The notes beneath the pieces are model-generated. The model had not been told where the DNA came from. It saw nothing but the letters and a program-made list of their open reading frames with translations, and did not search any database. Both the position numbers and the translations under genes were made by a program. A stretch of DNA of 64,000 bases from Rhynchonema sp. JSB1_4 (Eukaryota; Nematoda; Chromadorea; Monhysterida; Xyalidae), in contig JASAMV010005414.1 in NCBI GenBank assembly GCA_030248065.1, positions 35,601 through 99,600 on the forward strand, in the 5' to 3' direction. Below, one piece after another: positions 1 through 13,217 of the stretch. Each line of letters starts with the position of its first letter. The first letter of the stretch is position 1.

Positions 1-1342
1 ATCTTGCTTATTAGTCAGATACGTAGCTTTGAGTAATTTATTTGGTATATAGATACACAAATAAACAAACCTTAGATTAAAGAAAGTGTTGCGCTAATTT
101 AAACAACCTTTAAGATCTTTGATAATGAAAACTAGGGCCACAACAGCATCTGGAGAAAGTTCTGGACCAGTATGTTGAGAAAGATTAGATAAAACAGTAT
201 AAAACGAGTCACTGCCAGTCTAGTAGATCAGCAAAAGATAACAACCAAACCGCCGGAGCAAAAAGAAAAACATCTTTAAAGAATGTTAAAATCAGTCAGT
301 TTCGATTGTGTATGTTCGCTTTTCAAATAAAATAATCGACTACAGAAGTCGGCAGAGAGAAAAAAGAACAACCACGACAACCGAACTTTTGAAACGATTT
401 GAAAGAGAACGTAGCGTCATCAACATGGCGCATCTGACGAATAATCAGCGCAATTTCCGTGCACAAACGTCGCCAAAATAATACAAGTATTACCGACTGA
501 ACAAGTAACGTGATATGTTTGTTGGTATAATTAATCATACAATTCAGTTAGCCAGACTATTTTAGGGAGTCAGTGAGTAATAATAGCGGAGCAACAGCTA
601 ATATGAGACGACAAGCTCAGATTTCGGACATAATTTTGTTGTTCAATTAGTTCCTTCAGTCGGCAGAATCAATTCGAGGGTGGATAAAAAAGCGCCTAAG
701 GGCGGGGCGGACTTACTTAAAACTAGGAAATAGGAAATATCGAGAAGGGATACATTTCACAAAAAAAACTTTAGTTTTTTTACCGCTGTTCCGCCCCAAT
801 CGGACCGACGCACTTATCCGCCCTATCCATCAGATTCATATACCGAATTCACAACTCGAGCAAAAGAAATAGATCATAGAGTGCGGCTTCGTTTGGTCTG
901 GACATTTTAGCGATACTAGCTAAAATCCTATTCGACGTTTTTTTCGAAACAAAGCTCAAAACGAAGAACTTTGAAAAAGCGCGGTTTCGAAAACAGCCGA
1001 ATCGCATCCAGTTAGACATTTGAAGAGCATTGATTGGTGCACAGTTCCAAGATTAGCGTCCGACGGCCGAATTCACAGAAATTACCAATATAAACAAATT
1101 GAGCTCGCGCGACTTTCCGTGAAATCGGCCACGACGACAGCGCAGCAAGATCATCAGCGTTTCGCATCGATAAATATCGTCGAATCAAGGTTATAGGTAG
1201 ACAAACGCATGGATAGGCTGGTTGGTGGTACATAATAGTTCAGTCAGACATTCATGAAAAGAAAAAAGTTCAATATAGCTGGTTGATTGATTTGGATAGT
1301 AGTTTGTCAGCTGGCTGATTCCACAAGCAGTATAATGAAACA
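1..1342. other. No gene seen; 3' flank of the ceramide glucosyltransferase gene
   Basis: AT-rich sequence with no open frame that looks coding, no tRNA-like fold and no convincing repeat. It lies downstream of the minus-strand gene ending at 1343 and probably holds its 3' untranslated region. Confidence 0.4.
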
Positions 1343-4300
1343 TCATTGAGAAGTGCATACGGTCGGAGTCCTGACGAACATCGTGGCCGTCGCTGATTGG
1401 CTGGCCGCTGGCGCCGACTGATGTTTCAACGGCGTCTTATTTAAAACGTTGTTGTTGGTCATCGAATGACTGCTGATCAAAAACGCGTGATCGGGCGATG
1501 TTTCACGCCGCATACAAGACGAGGAAGGCGTGATCGTTTTCGGTAGTGAGAGCGATTTGTTGGACACGGCGGTCTTCGCTGTTGTTGTGGAGAGCGAAGT
1601 GTCACTCAAAACCGGCTGTTTCTCGGGCAGAGCCGATGCACCAAAACTCATCATCATTTGATCATCCGATTGTGAAACATCACCGTCCACAACCATCATC
1701 ATCATCGGCCGTTTTTTGTGGACGGGCGACGTGCCAATTCGACCGGAGTCCACGCGTTCCACCATGCCGCCCCATCGCAGCCGGAATGGACCGTCCGTTC
1801 GCCATTGTATCACCGGGTTGACCAGTGCGCGAATGAAGACCGGCAGCGCGACACATTCGCGATACAGCCACGACACAACGAACTCGAATTTGCCGAACGG
1901 CAGCGGACCGTCCTGAAAAATTATGGTTTCAGCAATGTCATGTTAAGAAATCTCGATGCCGCAGTGGCCATGATCTGGTGCATTCGCACTGACGACCACC
2001 TGGTGCGATGGCCGGGCAATTGAGCAAAGCACGTTTGGACAAGACCACCTTGAGCAAGAAAAAAGGGCAGAGCCAAAAGAGCAGAGGTCTTAATTTGTCC
2101 CTAAGACAGATTTTGGTATCAGGCTTAGGCTGTTTTGTGCTTGAGCTTAGGCTTAGGCCTATCCGTTTTTAGGTCCGGCTCTTTAGGCCCCTGCTCTTTT
2201 TCACTTGCTCAAATGTACTTTGCCCAATTGCCCGTCCGCCCCTGGTGCACCACCTACCTGCCTGTTAAAACAGTACAACTGATGCCAAGTTCGACAGTTC
2301 AACATGTCACATTTGCAACCATACAAGGCGTATTCGCCTGATTTATCAAGGCCACATACTCACCTGTATGACCAACAATAGCACCCAATCCAGCAACATC
2401 CAGACAAGCACGTGCACCAGGAAGAATACGAGCGAATTCCAGCCGAATAGAAGGTTGGCGGCCCTGAAACAATCATACAGTATATATACAGTCGAGCTTC
2501 TTTATAGTGGTGCTGTTTATGGGCCGACATGCACTTTGCTCGTATTCCGGTTGGGTTCGGTTCGGGCTTGACTTGCTATGACGTTTTCGGATAATATACA
2601 CCCATGTGTGAAACGTCAGACAGCCACGCGTGTACGCATAACACGTGCGTTGCCGGCGAGTGCGCACTGGCTGTGTGACACACGCGAGTGTTATCGGGCA
2701 GCTGACAGATGTTTCACAGATCGGTGCGTTATATGAAAACATTTTACGCCAAGTCAAAATCAAACCCGTCAAATCCGCCTAAACATGTTTTAGCTGACTA
2801 GTCCAGCATGTCTTTTCCTCACGAAGCAATTTTAGACCACATTTTGCCCAAATGTACCCCACTTGAACTGGCCGAGAAAAATATCGGAAACCGCTTTTTT
2901 CAGTGAATATATTTTGCCGATACTGTATCGGCAAAATATATTCACGCGATACTAATATCAACTATACATGCATTGCTTTGATCACTGACCGCAATAAAAA
3001 GAAGACGCTAGATTGGCAATTGAAACATTTCTCTGACCAAAGCGACCGCCTGGAATCGATGCGCGTCCGTGTGAATAAAACAGCGGTTTTAGAAACAAAA
3101 AAAACAGTGTTACGGTGGAACTCTCTATTCTCCAAAACCATACTTTCAAACAATTTCAGCACATTTTTGTGTATACCCCGCTGTTTCGACCAACGACAAT
3201 CACAAACTCACCAAGATGCGCACAGTCCGAGTAACATGCAGTCCTGCAGTGGCTCGAGAATGATGATGTGCGGCAGCATCGCCTGACGAAGTTTACACCA
3301 CCTGCAACAATTGGAACAACGATTTTGGAGCAAGAATTATGCAATCCGCCGGCAGAAGTCGTTGAAATGTTTTATATCTTTGTCTCATTTCAAGTCGGTC
3401 GCACGTGATTCGTTGCAGATGTTGTGTGGTCGCTGGTCTACAGTAGATGTATTCACACAAGTCTTTTTCAGGTCATAGGTTCCATACTAGTTCAAACGAG
3501 TCACGACCCCAGTCACTCAAGCCGATAAACCCAAATTATACGCGACAGGGCCACCCCCAATATGTACATTGTAACTGAACTTGCCCACATCAATGAATCC
3601 AGAGTCTACATCAGGCCATAGCAAGCCAGTAGCAAGTATAGCGGTACGGAATGGTATAATTTTGTCCGCACTAGGCAACAAGCAGCAAGCATTATTGGCC
3701 CAGATAGAAAAGCGCAAAACCTAAATGGCACGCATTTATTCAGCCACTTCGACACACATGATCATCGTCGTAACAAGCACCTAGCTTCGTTGAACCTAGT
3801 CCAGCCATAGCCATGTGACGGAAGTTATTCTGGGAAATATCCAATTAACCGGCTTAGCGAACCGTAAATCCTATGTCTCACACTTCACAACAAAATAGCA
3901 GCTTCTACCGTTCTACGCGTACATGTACGTACATGAATAACGACACGCCCTGTAATTGAAACGTACTGTAGGACAACAAGTTTTTTTTATCTTGAAGCAA
4001 TTCCAATGATTCGGCAGCAGAAAACCAGCCCTCTCCAACAGCATTGGCATGGCACTCTACTGACTCACGTAAACAATTAATACTGTAATGTACACTACCG
4101 AAAAATGGCGCGCAAACCAGTATGTTGCGAAACGTTTGTCTCACACGTTGTACAGGAAACTGACTTAATGTTGGGTGGTTGACTCATATTGCACACAGCT
4201 GAAGCTGATTGATACACCGCAAAGTTCCCACGTTCTTTCACCACACTTTCAAAGCAACATTCTACCAACCATCACGTGTCGTTGTAATCAAGTGCGTCAA

Positions 4301-7300
4301 CTACTACAGAATTGGCCCGCTTATCTCCAATTTCCCTTATTCCTAAGCCATATGTATAACTCAGTGGGGGACACTACTATCAATGGCAGCGCATCAACTC
4401 TAACTGTAGCCGGTGATTACGCTTGGTAGTTCAGGCACTGATAACATACACCAGTAATCAGAAGATTCTGACGCACCTCCCAAATGGTCTCGGCTTGGTA
4501 CAAGTTCTGCCACAGCAGAAAAACAACCTACTGCCAAGTTAATGGCCACGGAAACACACACTCCCTCCCTGTCTCACAGTTATGTAACGGCGTCAGTTGC
4601 TTGGTCCAAAATCATTTTCTCAAACCCAAGCGTGCAAAAACAGCTTGGGTAAGAAATTAGCTTTCGTTCTTGTCGATTCCCCATCACGTAACGTAAAGTA
4701 AATGGCAGCACAACCCGCGGGTAATGTGCGTTGTAGAAGTATCAAAACCGCCATTAAACAGGTGTACAGTAGGTTGGGTTTGATTAAATCGCGTTAAGCC
4801 GCACATAAAAAATCTTGCTGAGTTGCAAACCCCCAGCAGCAAAAGCATCAAAACACGAAAATACAATGTTATGCAAATGTGTGCTCTTCAACAAAGCCAG
4901 AAACCAGAATAATCACGCTTGAAAATCCCATGCAAGTCAATTTCTTTGGATGTTCGCCCCCTCTTACAAAGGGCATGCATTGCAAACCCACTCAGACTTT
5001 CTAAAGAATGTTGAAGAGTCATAAGCTATTGTATTTTCACCATGTTTACATTTTAGATTTCAATTCACACACACGATGATAAAACCCAGCATTACACATT
5101 TGTATGACAAAAAATGCGAGGAATAAGCCCCTCCCCCTCCCAAGCATAAGCCGTACCTTTGGTCGGGTGCGTCAAAAACGTTTGAACGATAAAGCATAGC
5201 CATTTTGTAACTCATCGCTGAGTCACCACAACAAACGTAACTTTTATCCGTCCAGAAATTTTGGCTCGCGGGAGCGAGGGAGGGATGATAAATAGCGCCA
5301 CATGCCCAATAGTCAAACGTAGTCACGTAATGGCGCCAAATCAAAAATTTTCCAGACCAAAACGTACATACACGTGCGCCGCGCAGGCAGACAAACCGTT
5401 TTGTTGACGTAACAACCGAATCGGGCGGGACAAAGGCAAGCGGCCCGCGTAATTTTTGTTATGTCATGAGACTGCATATTCCTCACGCACACGCACCCCA
5501 GCAAAACGCACGAATACTTTAGAATATATTTGCAGTACACACGCAAGCACACAGCTATACATTACATATTGCACCTATAACCAAGCAAGTTGTTGATCCC
5601 ATCCCAGCTTGAGAATAACTGACCTGGTACCTTAACTCCTGGTATGTAGCTTGCACATCTTAATCTCTTTCATGCTTCAGTTACCTTGTTCCATTATTAT
5701 CTTTTTATTCAGCCGGGCCGAGCAAATTAATCGCAATTAATCTTCCTCAACATATACAACATCCAGCGAGTTGACGTGATAAGCAAACTTTCAAAGAGAA
5801 GCCCGATGATGCCTTTATTTACGTGCTTTCAACCATATGACCTAATCCCCTTTTCAAGTCAGCTAAAGCACCGCTAGATACAAAGCTACAGGCGCACCAA
5901 CCCTACGAAACACGTAACAGTAGCCAGGTAAACGGCGCGATAACTTGTACTCAAAATGTGTAGTACGAGTACACCCGGTTTTGGCATGAAATCTCATTTC
6001 AAAACATAATAAACACGTTATGGTGACTGCTGCTCATGCGATAGTAGCTATACTATACTATGATGGATGGCAGTTTGTTGTCGCATCGTGCATGCACTTG
6101 CCACAGCCCAATACGATTTGCTCGTGCCAAAAACAGTACTCTTCCCCAGCTGTAAGTGCAACTGAACTATATTACCCACGTTACCAAGGTTGAGTAACAC
6201 AACCGACTAACCAAAGCGGTAAAAAAATTGTTTGTTGTTGACGCGTTGAAATAACGATAAACGGTAAATGAAACGAGTTTTCATAATTTCAAAACAACTT
6301 AACCGGTCAGGCAGCGCAGCCATTTCATCACTGAAAAATCGCTTACATAAAACGTTACGATTGTTGCTTGCAATCAGAAATACACAGCAGGTTGCATAAA
6401 AACACGTTACAAAATTTTCTAATTTTGAAGAAAGCTAACCCCCACCCCCAACACAAGAATTAGATACTCACTACCATTTTCAAATCACAAGCACTATCAG
6501 GCAGGTTGTGTGTAGTTTCGCAACAGCTGTGTGAGCGCATTTACTCACAACAACGTTGCAGCGGATTCAAAAAAATGTGGGCGATCTTTTGTTATTCACG
6601 GATAAATTTCGCCGGTTATTTGGCAGGACAGCAGGTGCGCAAACAGCAATTGCGGATGATTTACTTGGTATAACCCCGCCGGCCTTTCAAAAAAATGTTC
6701 TCCACGACTTCAGTCCCACATCACAAAAACCACAGAGCAACGACAAAATCTCAAACGTCATTCATTAATTCGCCAATTATTCATTCATTCAAAGATCGAA
6801 CCCGATCCCTCGCAACCGTTTGGGCGCCCTAAAAGACACCAATACAAAGGGGCGGGCCTGGACAGACACACACACACACACAAACTAAGGGTCGTCCTGA
6901 CAACACTCACACCCTTGGCTACCATGCCAAAGATCGCAGATAATGGGTACCATACATCTGTTTCACGCAGCAACACGCCACGGGCACCACCAAACCAGCT
7001 ACGCCTGCGCATGCATTATGCATGTATGAATGGGAATACCTGCGCACCTACTGTATATCGCGATGTTTCTCGGCACTAAAGGTGCGTGCACAAGCAAGTT
7101 TGCGGAAGTTTCTGAGCGCGGAAACATTTCGGGCATGAAACTGGCATGTAGCTGTCCAACGCCTTTTTTGGAACTTGCAACACGCACAATTGGTTGGTAC
7201 ATCTAGCATGTGTGACGCAATATTTATGAACCATAACTGCCACCTGAGCTGTGCTGAATAGGCTCGATAGCTTGCTTGAACACAACACACACGCATAACA

Positions 7301-10300
7301 TATGGTGGTCCTCTCCTCCTCACCAGGGCAGTTGGGTTTGGCCAAGTGGACCTAAGTCAAAAAGGATCTGACCGCTCAGCGGCAGTGTCGGTTTCGAGGG
7401 TGGGTCGAAAATCCCGAAAAAAAATTTCGGGATTTTTAAGGGATTTTGACGGCCACCGGTTTCGAGGACGTCTCGACTAAATGAAGCGCTTTAAAAACCA
7501 AATGCACACACAATACCTCCACCCTACCACACAATCCAGCACCGCGTTATGTTTTCAACAGCCCAGACGGAACAGAAAATAATTAAAAGCAGATTAGCTC
7601 GCACCACCACTGCATCTATCCGTGAAAACCGGCCGTTTTTCTTTGATTTGCTTTCCTGATAGTGTTTGATGCATGTACCGAGCGTATTGTTTATTGCGCA
7701 CCTTGAATTGAATAAATTTATGATACGAAACATTTGCCCACCTTTCCATACGTTCGCGAAACTTGCCCACATCGAGATCTCCTCCATTCTGCCAGGCCGG
7801 CTGTGTGGCCAGAGCGGTCGACCAACCGCTGAAATTCATCATATAAATTTTATTAAAATCTGCAAATTTTTTTTCATAAATTATCACATTTTTACAAAAA
7901 AATAAACAAATAAATTTGTCGTACTTTCTGGAGACGTGTCGCGCGAAGAAAAAATCCTCCGCCAAATAGCACCCATGCACGTGCATACCGCCAACGTCGT
8001 CCAGCGCACGTTTACGAATCAGGGACGACATTCCTATGAAAAAATTAGAAGATGAATAAAAAAATTAGATAATATATCTGTATGTGTCTCGTGTCCTCCG
8101 TGTGATCAGAAAAACCACTTTATAGCGCCAGTGGAGTGGCCGAAAATTTGGCTCGAAAAGAATATATAAGTGGCAAATTGACATGCTTGGTCAGTCACTA
8201 GGTGGAAGGTGCACATAACGGAGGGCACACTGCAATAAACGTAATCCAGAAAGGCAATGAACGCAGCAAGAAAGCCAAATTCAAACATTGACAGAATAAA
8301 ATTGACCACTCACCAGTGGAACATGTTATTCGGAAGAAATCAGCCACCAAGTACATTCGCGCGTGCCACGTGCCAAAGTAGACCTGCAGCAGCAATCAAA
8401 CTTGATTATCGGTTGCCTTTCAGTCAAATAAAATCAAGTAACGAAACGCCTTAATTCCTATAATCTACCTGGATTATTATTTCATTCGGTGCTTTCAGAC
8501 GGAAGGTATCGGGTATCGGCACCCAAAAAGTACCGGGTGTCGGCATATCCCCGATACCGATCCTTATTCGGTGCCATAACCAGTCACCAAAGGTTGAACA
8601 AAAACTGGCGTCATTTTTTCGTCAAAAAATCTGTTTAATCTGAAAATAAAGCCGCGGACCTTTTCGAGTGTCGCAGCAAACCCGGCGCGATCGCAGGCAT
8701 AGGGCATTTGTGTGACGATCGCCACATCATCTCGCATTGTTAGCACCATGTCGGTCAGAGTGTCGTGTTTCACTGAAACAACTGTTGCTTTTTTTAAAAA
8801 AAATATTTTTATTGATTTTGACGAATTTTTGGGCGTTTCGTAAGCTCTGTACTCTGCACGAATAGTGGGCGAGGATCAGCAAGGAAAATCTCGAACACCA
8901 CAGTGGATACGTGAAGAATCCACGCGTGGAGTAAAGTGAAACATTTACTCACTTCACCAGAGCCAACGTTTACCACGGCCACGGGATGTGACAAAACAAA
9001 AACACGGCTCTTTAGACACGGTTTTTGACCTTATATCGCAGAAAATTTTAGCTTTTCAACAAGACAACAATTAAAATCAACCAACTTCTGAGCGTGGCAT
9101 CTGAGATGAGAACGAAATCGTACTGCGCCGCGCGATACGCCGGCATCATATTGTTGATTTTGGGATTCAGTCCGACATTGTCTGCCTCTGCAAATGTATT
9201 TCTAGGTTTCACTGCTTTGACAGCACAATGACATAAGATGACGGTTTCGTTAAAGTTGGCATATCAATCAGGGTCAGCGACATATTTCAATTCACAATAT
9301 AGTTGTAAATTTTTTTCGGAAAGTATATATTTACTGGAAAAAACCGTTTTTTTTCACCTGCAACTATTATTTACGAAGAGGAAAAATCAAAGTTCTGTAC
9401 AGACAAGTTCCGAAGCCAAGCGACGCACTTGAAAATGGAATTAGTATTCTGAATGGTCGCAACAAAAGATTGTGACGACCGACCAGTGAATATCCGACAC
9501 CTGCCCGCTACGGATGGATATTTGTCCAGCAACGTTCGCACCACGTTCAGCGACGGATCGTTCGGCGTATGTACACAAAAGAGTAATTCGAACTGAAATA
9601 ATAGTGGCGATTCGTTTGTGATTTCTGGTGTTTTCCGCAGAGTACTGGAAAGAAAAAAACGCAAAAGGTCGATGCACAGTCTATTAATCTTCGTCCCGCT
9701 AACGAGAACCACACAACTGTGAGTAAGCGTGTCTGAAAACACCGTATCGTATCCACAATAAGAAGACCGTTCATTTGCTCATTTCTGGGTTCAACTTCAA
9801 CCACACCAAGTGGGTGAGCAAGAAACTTAGCCGCACGCTCAACCAGAGTGGGGTCGGTAAAATTGAGAGCAGTCCCACATCAGCGGGGTCCAGGTGCGCT
9901 GTGAACTTGATGTGGTGCGTAAACAAAAACAAGTGTCGCCAAACAAAATGCAGAACCAACTTTTGGATAGTCGAGTTGAAAGAACGACTCTAAGTTATTG
10001 AGCAAGTTCGGATCGACGCCCGTCAGCGGCTTGATGATCGACACGCCGGGTAGCAGCGATCGGTCGATGCTGTTCGCATTCAATTGTTGGCGTGACTTGC
10101 CTCGGTGGAATATGCAGTACCTGCAGCAACAAGCCAATGCGTCGGTGGTTCTTCTACTGGCCAGACGTACAAATTTATCATTTGTACACCAGCACCAGGC
10201 TGTAGGATCAGACCAGCCTCCCAGAGTTTTCATATTCAGCAACCAAGAGAAAATAAAAAAATCAAAATTGGCCGTGGATTTTGTCCATTCCCATTCAAAA

Positions 10301-10823
10301 TGTCGATGTTTATTTCGTGCAAATTTCACCCGATAGCTTTTGACAAAATTGCCTGCAGCAGCACAAGAGCACAGGTCAAAGTTCGTGGAACAGAGCGCGA
10401 TCCCTGGTGCCTCACAGTTCTCAAACATGGGGTATCCTAGTGGAAAGTCCACGACGGCGACGATGATGACCAGAAACCAGTGTTTTTTTTTCATCAAATT
10501 TAGGTGCCATGGCACTTAAAAATTGAAATCTGGCACTTGAATTTTTAGAGTTTAGGTGCCACAAATTTACGCCCTTTTAGTGGTTTTGGTCCCTATTTAG
10601 GTGCTAGAACGTCTTCTTAACACCTAACAAATCGGAGATTTAAATGCCATGGCACCTAGGTTAACATTTGAAAACAAGTCCTGCCCCAGCAGACTCACCC
10701 GTAGCAAATTGAAATGACATGTAGCGCCCATAGTCCGATCCAATAGAGCAGGAAAGCGATGCCAAGACAGACGATCAGAACATCGGCGCGCGCATACGAC
10801 AGAATCGAGAGCAATAAATTCAT
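1343..10823 (-). CDS. UGCG: Ceramide glucosyltransferase (glucosylceramide synthase), complete, 11 exons
   Basis: Golgi membrane enzyme of family GT21 that moves glucose from UDP-glucose to ceramide, the first step of glucosphingolipid synthesis. Exons on the minus strand: 10699-10823, 9961-10120, 9484-9592, 9086-9187, 8660-8772, 8314-8383, 7925-8033, 7742-7828, 3212-3301, 2364-2463, 1343-1912. They sum to 1635 nt, 544 residues, with every phase closing. Residues 1-41 hold an N-terminal membrane anchor. [20 protein letters not shown] is the family signature. The D-D-D-(Q/R)xxRW catalytic set is visible: an Asp near 107, D161 in ISDA, D253 in AEDFF, and RMERW at 289-293. Exons 9-11 give the C-terminal membrane part ending [14 protein letters not shown]. 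About 130 further residues, Ser/Thr-rich with a Met run, extend past the usual end of about 395 residues. The start is the first ATG in front of the anchor. The 4.4-kb intron 8 is the largest. Confidence 0.95.
2013..2233. mobile_element. Small inverted-repeat element with a reiterated CTTAGGC word, in a UGCG intron
   Basis: The two ends are inverted copies (CGGGCAATTGAGCAAAG against CGGGCAATTGGGCAAAG). The interior repeats the word CTTAGGC and its variants. It is flanked on both sides by pieces of the 48-bp GGTGCACCAGG repeat, so it seems to have landed in one. Similar words recur at 19060-19145 and 21320-21360. Confidence 0.6.
8493..8570. repeat. Short word repeat GGTATCGGGTATCGG, in a UGCG intron
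   Basis: The word GGTATCGG and its inverse CCGATACC are repeated within about 80 bp inside intron 5 of UGCG. It resembles the reiterated-word elements elsewhere in the window, but I see no complete inverted termini or target duplication. A related block lies at 61998-62070. Confidence 0.4.
10499..10660. mobile_element. Inverted-repeat element with the reiterated word TTTAGGTGCC, in UGCG intron 1
   Basis: The left end TTTAGGTGCCATGGCAC matches the inverse of the right end ATGCCATGGCACCTA. The word GGTGCCA or TTTAGGTGC recurs between them. No clear target duplication is visible. Confidence 0.55.
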
Positions 10824-11037
10824 TCAGCTTGCTGGCTGACTGCTGGCCTCACTTTCTCTCTCCTTAGTCCTCCGCTCTGATTTTGATTGTTCGTTTGTTT
10901 TAAATTTTGTTCGCGGCGGGTGTGATAACGCGCTCACGCTCGTTCCGTCCTCACAACGAACGAACGTGATAAAATATGTCGTTTGTTGTCGTTTTCTGAA
11001 GATTTTCCAACAGTTATTTACCTATATTCACACACAG

Positions 11038-11498
11038 GTATACTGGCAGGCGGAAAAAAAACCGGTTTTTTTCCGGAAAAAAAAAACCGAAAAAAAACCG
11101 TTTTTTTTCCGAGACCCGAATACTTTTCCATTTATTTTTCCGTGGGTACCTTTTCGGTTTTTGATCGGAAAAATATCGGTACTTTATTCCAATTTTTCCA
11201 AAAAACTGTAATGCAAAACTGATGAGTTTTTCGATTTCAGCGAAAAATTGGCTCGAGCACAAAAATTAACCGGCCCAAAATGGGCCAAAAAGCGTGTAAA
11301 CCAAGTGTTTTCGACTGACTTCAACACTCTTCAAGAGCACTCTCGTCACTTTGAACAAATTTTGCACTGAAATTGTTATATTTTTCGAAATTACGTTCTT
11401 AAGTACTGGAAAAGTATTTGGAAAAAAACGGTTTTTTTTCGGAAAAAAAACCGTTTTTTTTCACGAAAAATAAAGAACGGTTCTTTATGACAGTATAC
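11038..11498. mobile_element. Inverted-repeat element built from the word CGGAAAAAAAACCG
   Basis: The ends are GTATACTG and CAGTATAC. The sub-terminal zones on both sides are filled with [19 protein letters not shown] units. The flanks share ACACAG, but a clean target duplication is not certain. A second, diverged copy of the right half lies at 16335-16495, with ACGTTT words in place of the CGG words. Confidence 0.65.
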
Positions 11499-11917
11499 AC
11501 ACAGGGTTTTTTTTTCAAAATTCACTAGGTGCAACTTAGGTGCAACCCCCCAATTTTTAGGTGCAAGCTGGCCAAAGTAGGTGCAACCCCTATTTTGGAC
11601 AAAAAACGCCAATTTTAGGCTTTTTTTGCCAGGTTGTGTGTTCAATACTATTTGCGTGCTTTTAGAAGTTCAACAAAGTTGTGAGGCAATGAATGCCTTT
11701 TCCTTTAGCAAAAGCAAACTTTTCAGGGAAAGTTCAACATTTTGCAGCACATTTTGTACTAGTTTCATTATTGAGAACCGATTGAGAAGAAAACGAAACA
11801 GTAAAATTTTCATGTCACCATATCCCCATTTGGGGTCACGTACGAATCAATTACTTTCGCTGTTCATTTACTGTGTGGGTATCTAATACTGTTGTCATGC
11901 TCTGCTCTAGTTCTAAT

Positions 11918-12310
11918 CAGTGTAGTTCCTGGGGGGACGGGGTCCCCTCCTAAGGTGCACTAACCGCCGCGACCAAGGTACACTAGTACACTAACCGCCG
12001 CACCAGGTACAGTAACCGCCGCAATTTTTGCCTAAAATAGGCATTTTAGCCCAAGATGGGCATTTTAGGCCTAAAATGGGTAATTTTCAGGTCAATGTTG
12101 TCAAAAGTCGCCAAAATACCCTATTTATGGAGAATTTTTTCCAAAAAAGGGAAAAAATAGGTCATATTTTTTATCTCAAAGAAGGACTTTTTCCTGAATT
12201 TTGGTCTTCCCCCCTTCTTCCCCCCACAGGGAGCAGGGAGGTACACTAACCGCCGCACCGACAAAGTGGGTAGGTTCACTAACCGCCTCGCCGGACCAGG
12301 AACTAAACTG
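11918..12310. mobile_element. hAT-type element, CAGTG family, word ACTAACCGCCGC
   Basis: The ends CAGTGTAGTTCCTGG and CCAGGAACTAAACTG are inverted. The core contains GCCTAAAATAGGC and is shared with 13629-14025, 49214-49560 and 63539-63924. Five units with ACTAACCGCCGC sit in the sub-terminal zones. A clean 8-bp target duplication is not visible for this copy. Confidence 0.8.
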
Positions 12311-12360
12311 ATCCTAGTACAGCATGTATTTGTTTTGAATCTTATCACCAGCACACCAGG

Positions 12361-12659
12361 TAAAGGCAGTCTACGGGAGGTTGTCACTCAGCCCCCGAAT
12401 ACCGTAACCCACCGTAATTTTGATCTGCAAGGATCGTGTCGAGACCATTTTGTTTTTTATCTATGTTTTGCGTGTTAGCGCCAACACCAACCAACATTCC
12501 CAAGTTTTGGTGATCGACGCGCACGATGACAATTTCCAGCTTGCTGCCGCTAATACACGTGTCGATAAGCAGCGATCAGCATGGGTCTCGCAACGATCTT
12601 GCTTGCGGTGGGCTACGGTATTCGGGGGCTGAGTGACAACCTCCCGTAGACTGCCTTTA
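12361..12659. mobile_element. Non-autonomous TA-target element with about 45-bp inverted ends
   Basis: The left end TAAAGGCAGTCTACGGGAGG is matched almost perfectly by the inverse at the right end over about 45 bp, through a segment with GCCCCCGAATACCGTA. The ends are flanked by TA, as expected for Tc1/mariner-like elements. It has no coding capacity. Confidence 0.8.
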
Positions 12660-13217
12660 CTAACTGTGTACGAAATCAATCAATCAGATCAATATTTTTT
12701 GTCGATGTCGACCAAATGCTTCGATGGAATTTATTGGAAGGAATGAAAAGCCGCGCAGCGCATTTTTTGTTTCTAAGCTTTCCAACCTTAAAAGATGCTG
12801 TATAAATGCTAAATTAAGCAAATAAGGGCCCAAAATTTTAGGTGCAACCTTGCACCTAACCCTGAATTTTTAGGTGCAATTCTGATTTTTTAGGTGCAAA
12901 TTGCACCTAAAAAGTGTCTAAAAAAACTATGTTCACACAGCACGGTGACACGTGACAGAGAGAGAGAACAGGGAACACTGATATTTCGGGCAAAAAAAAG
13001 CTCCTGGGAGTTTCGCTTTTCAGACGCTGGGTGACGGACGACCACGAACTCCGCTGCGCAAGGGCGGATCCAGGGGGCCACAACAGGGGTTGTACCCCCC
13101 CCCTTTTGGTCCATTTGGCCCCTGAAGAGGGACAGAGGTGGTCGCAATTGGGCCGCGATTGTGGGCTTTTGGTTTGGGCCGGGCCGGGCCGGGCACCCCG
13201 GCCCGAAGCTTCTGAAG

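Larger units (their letters stand above)
11505..12925. repeat. Host block of TTTTTAGGTGCAA words, split by younger insertions
   Basis: The word TTAGGTGCAA, with its inverse TTGCACCTAA, clusters at 11520-11590 and again at 12835-12915. The elements 11918-12310 and 12361-12659 lie between, so this looks like one older word-rich element opened by later insertions. The true ends are uncertain. Confidence 0.5.
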
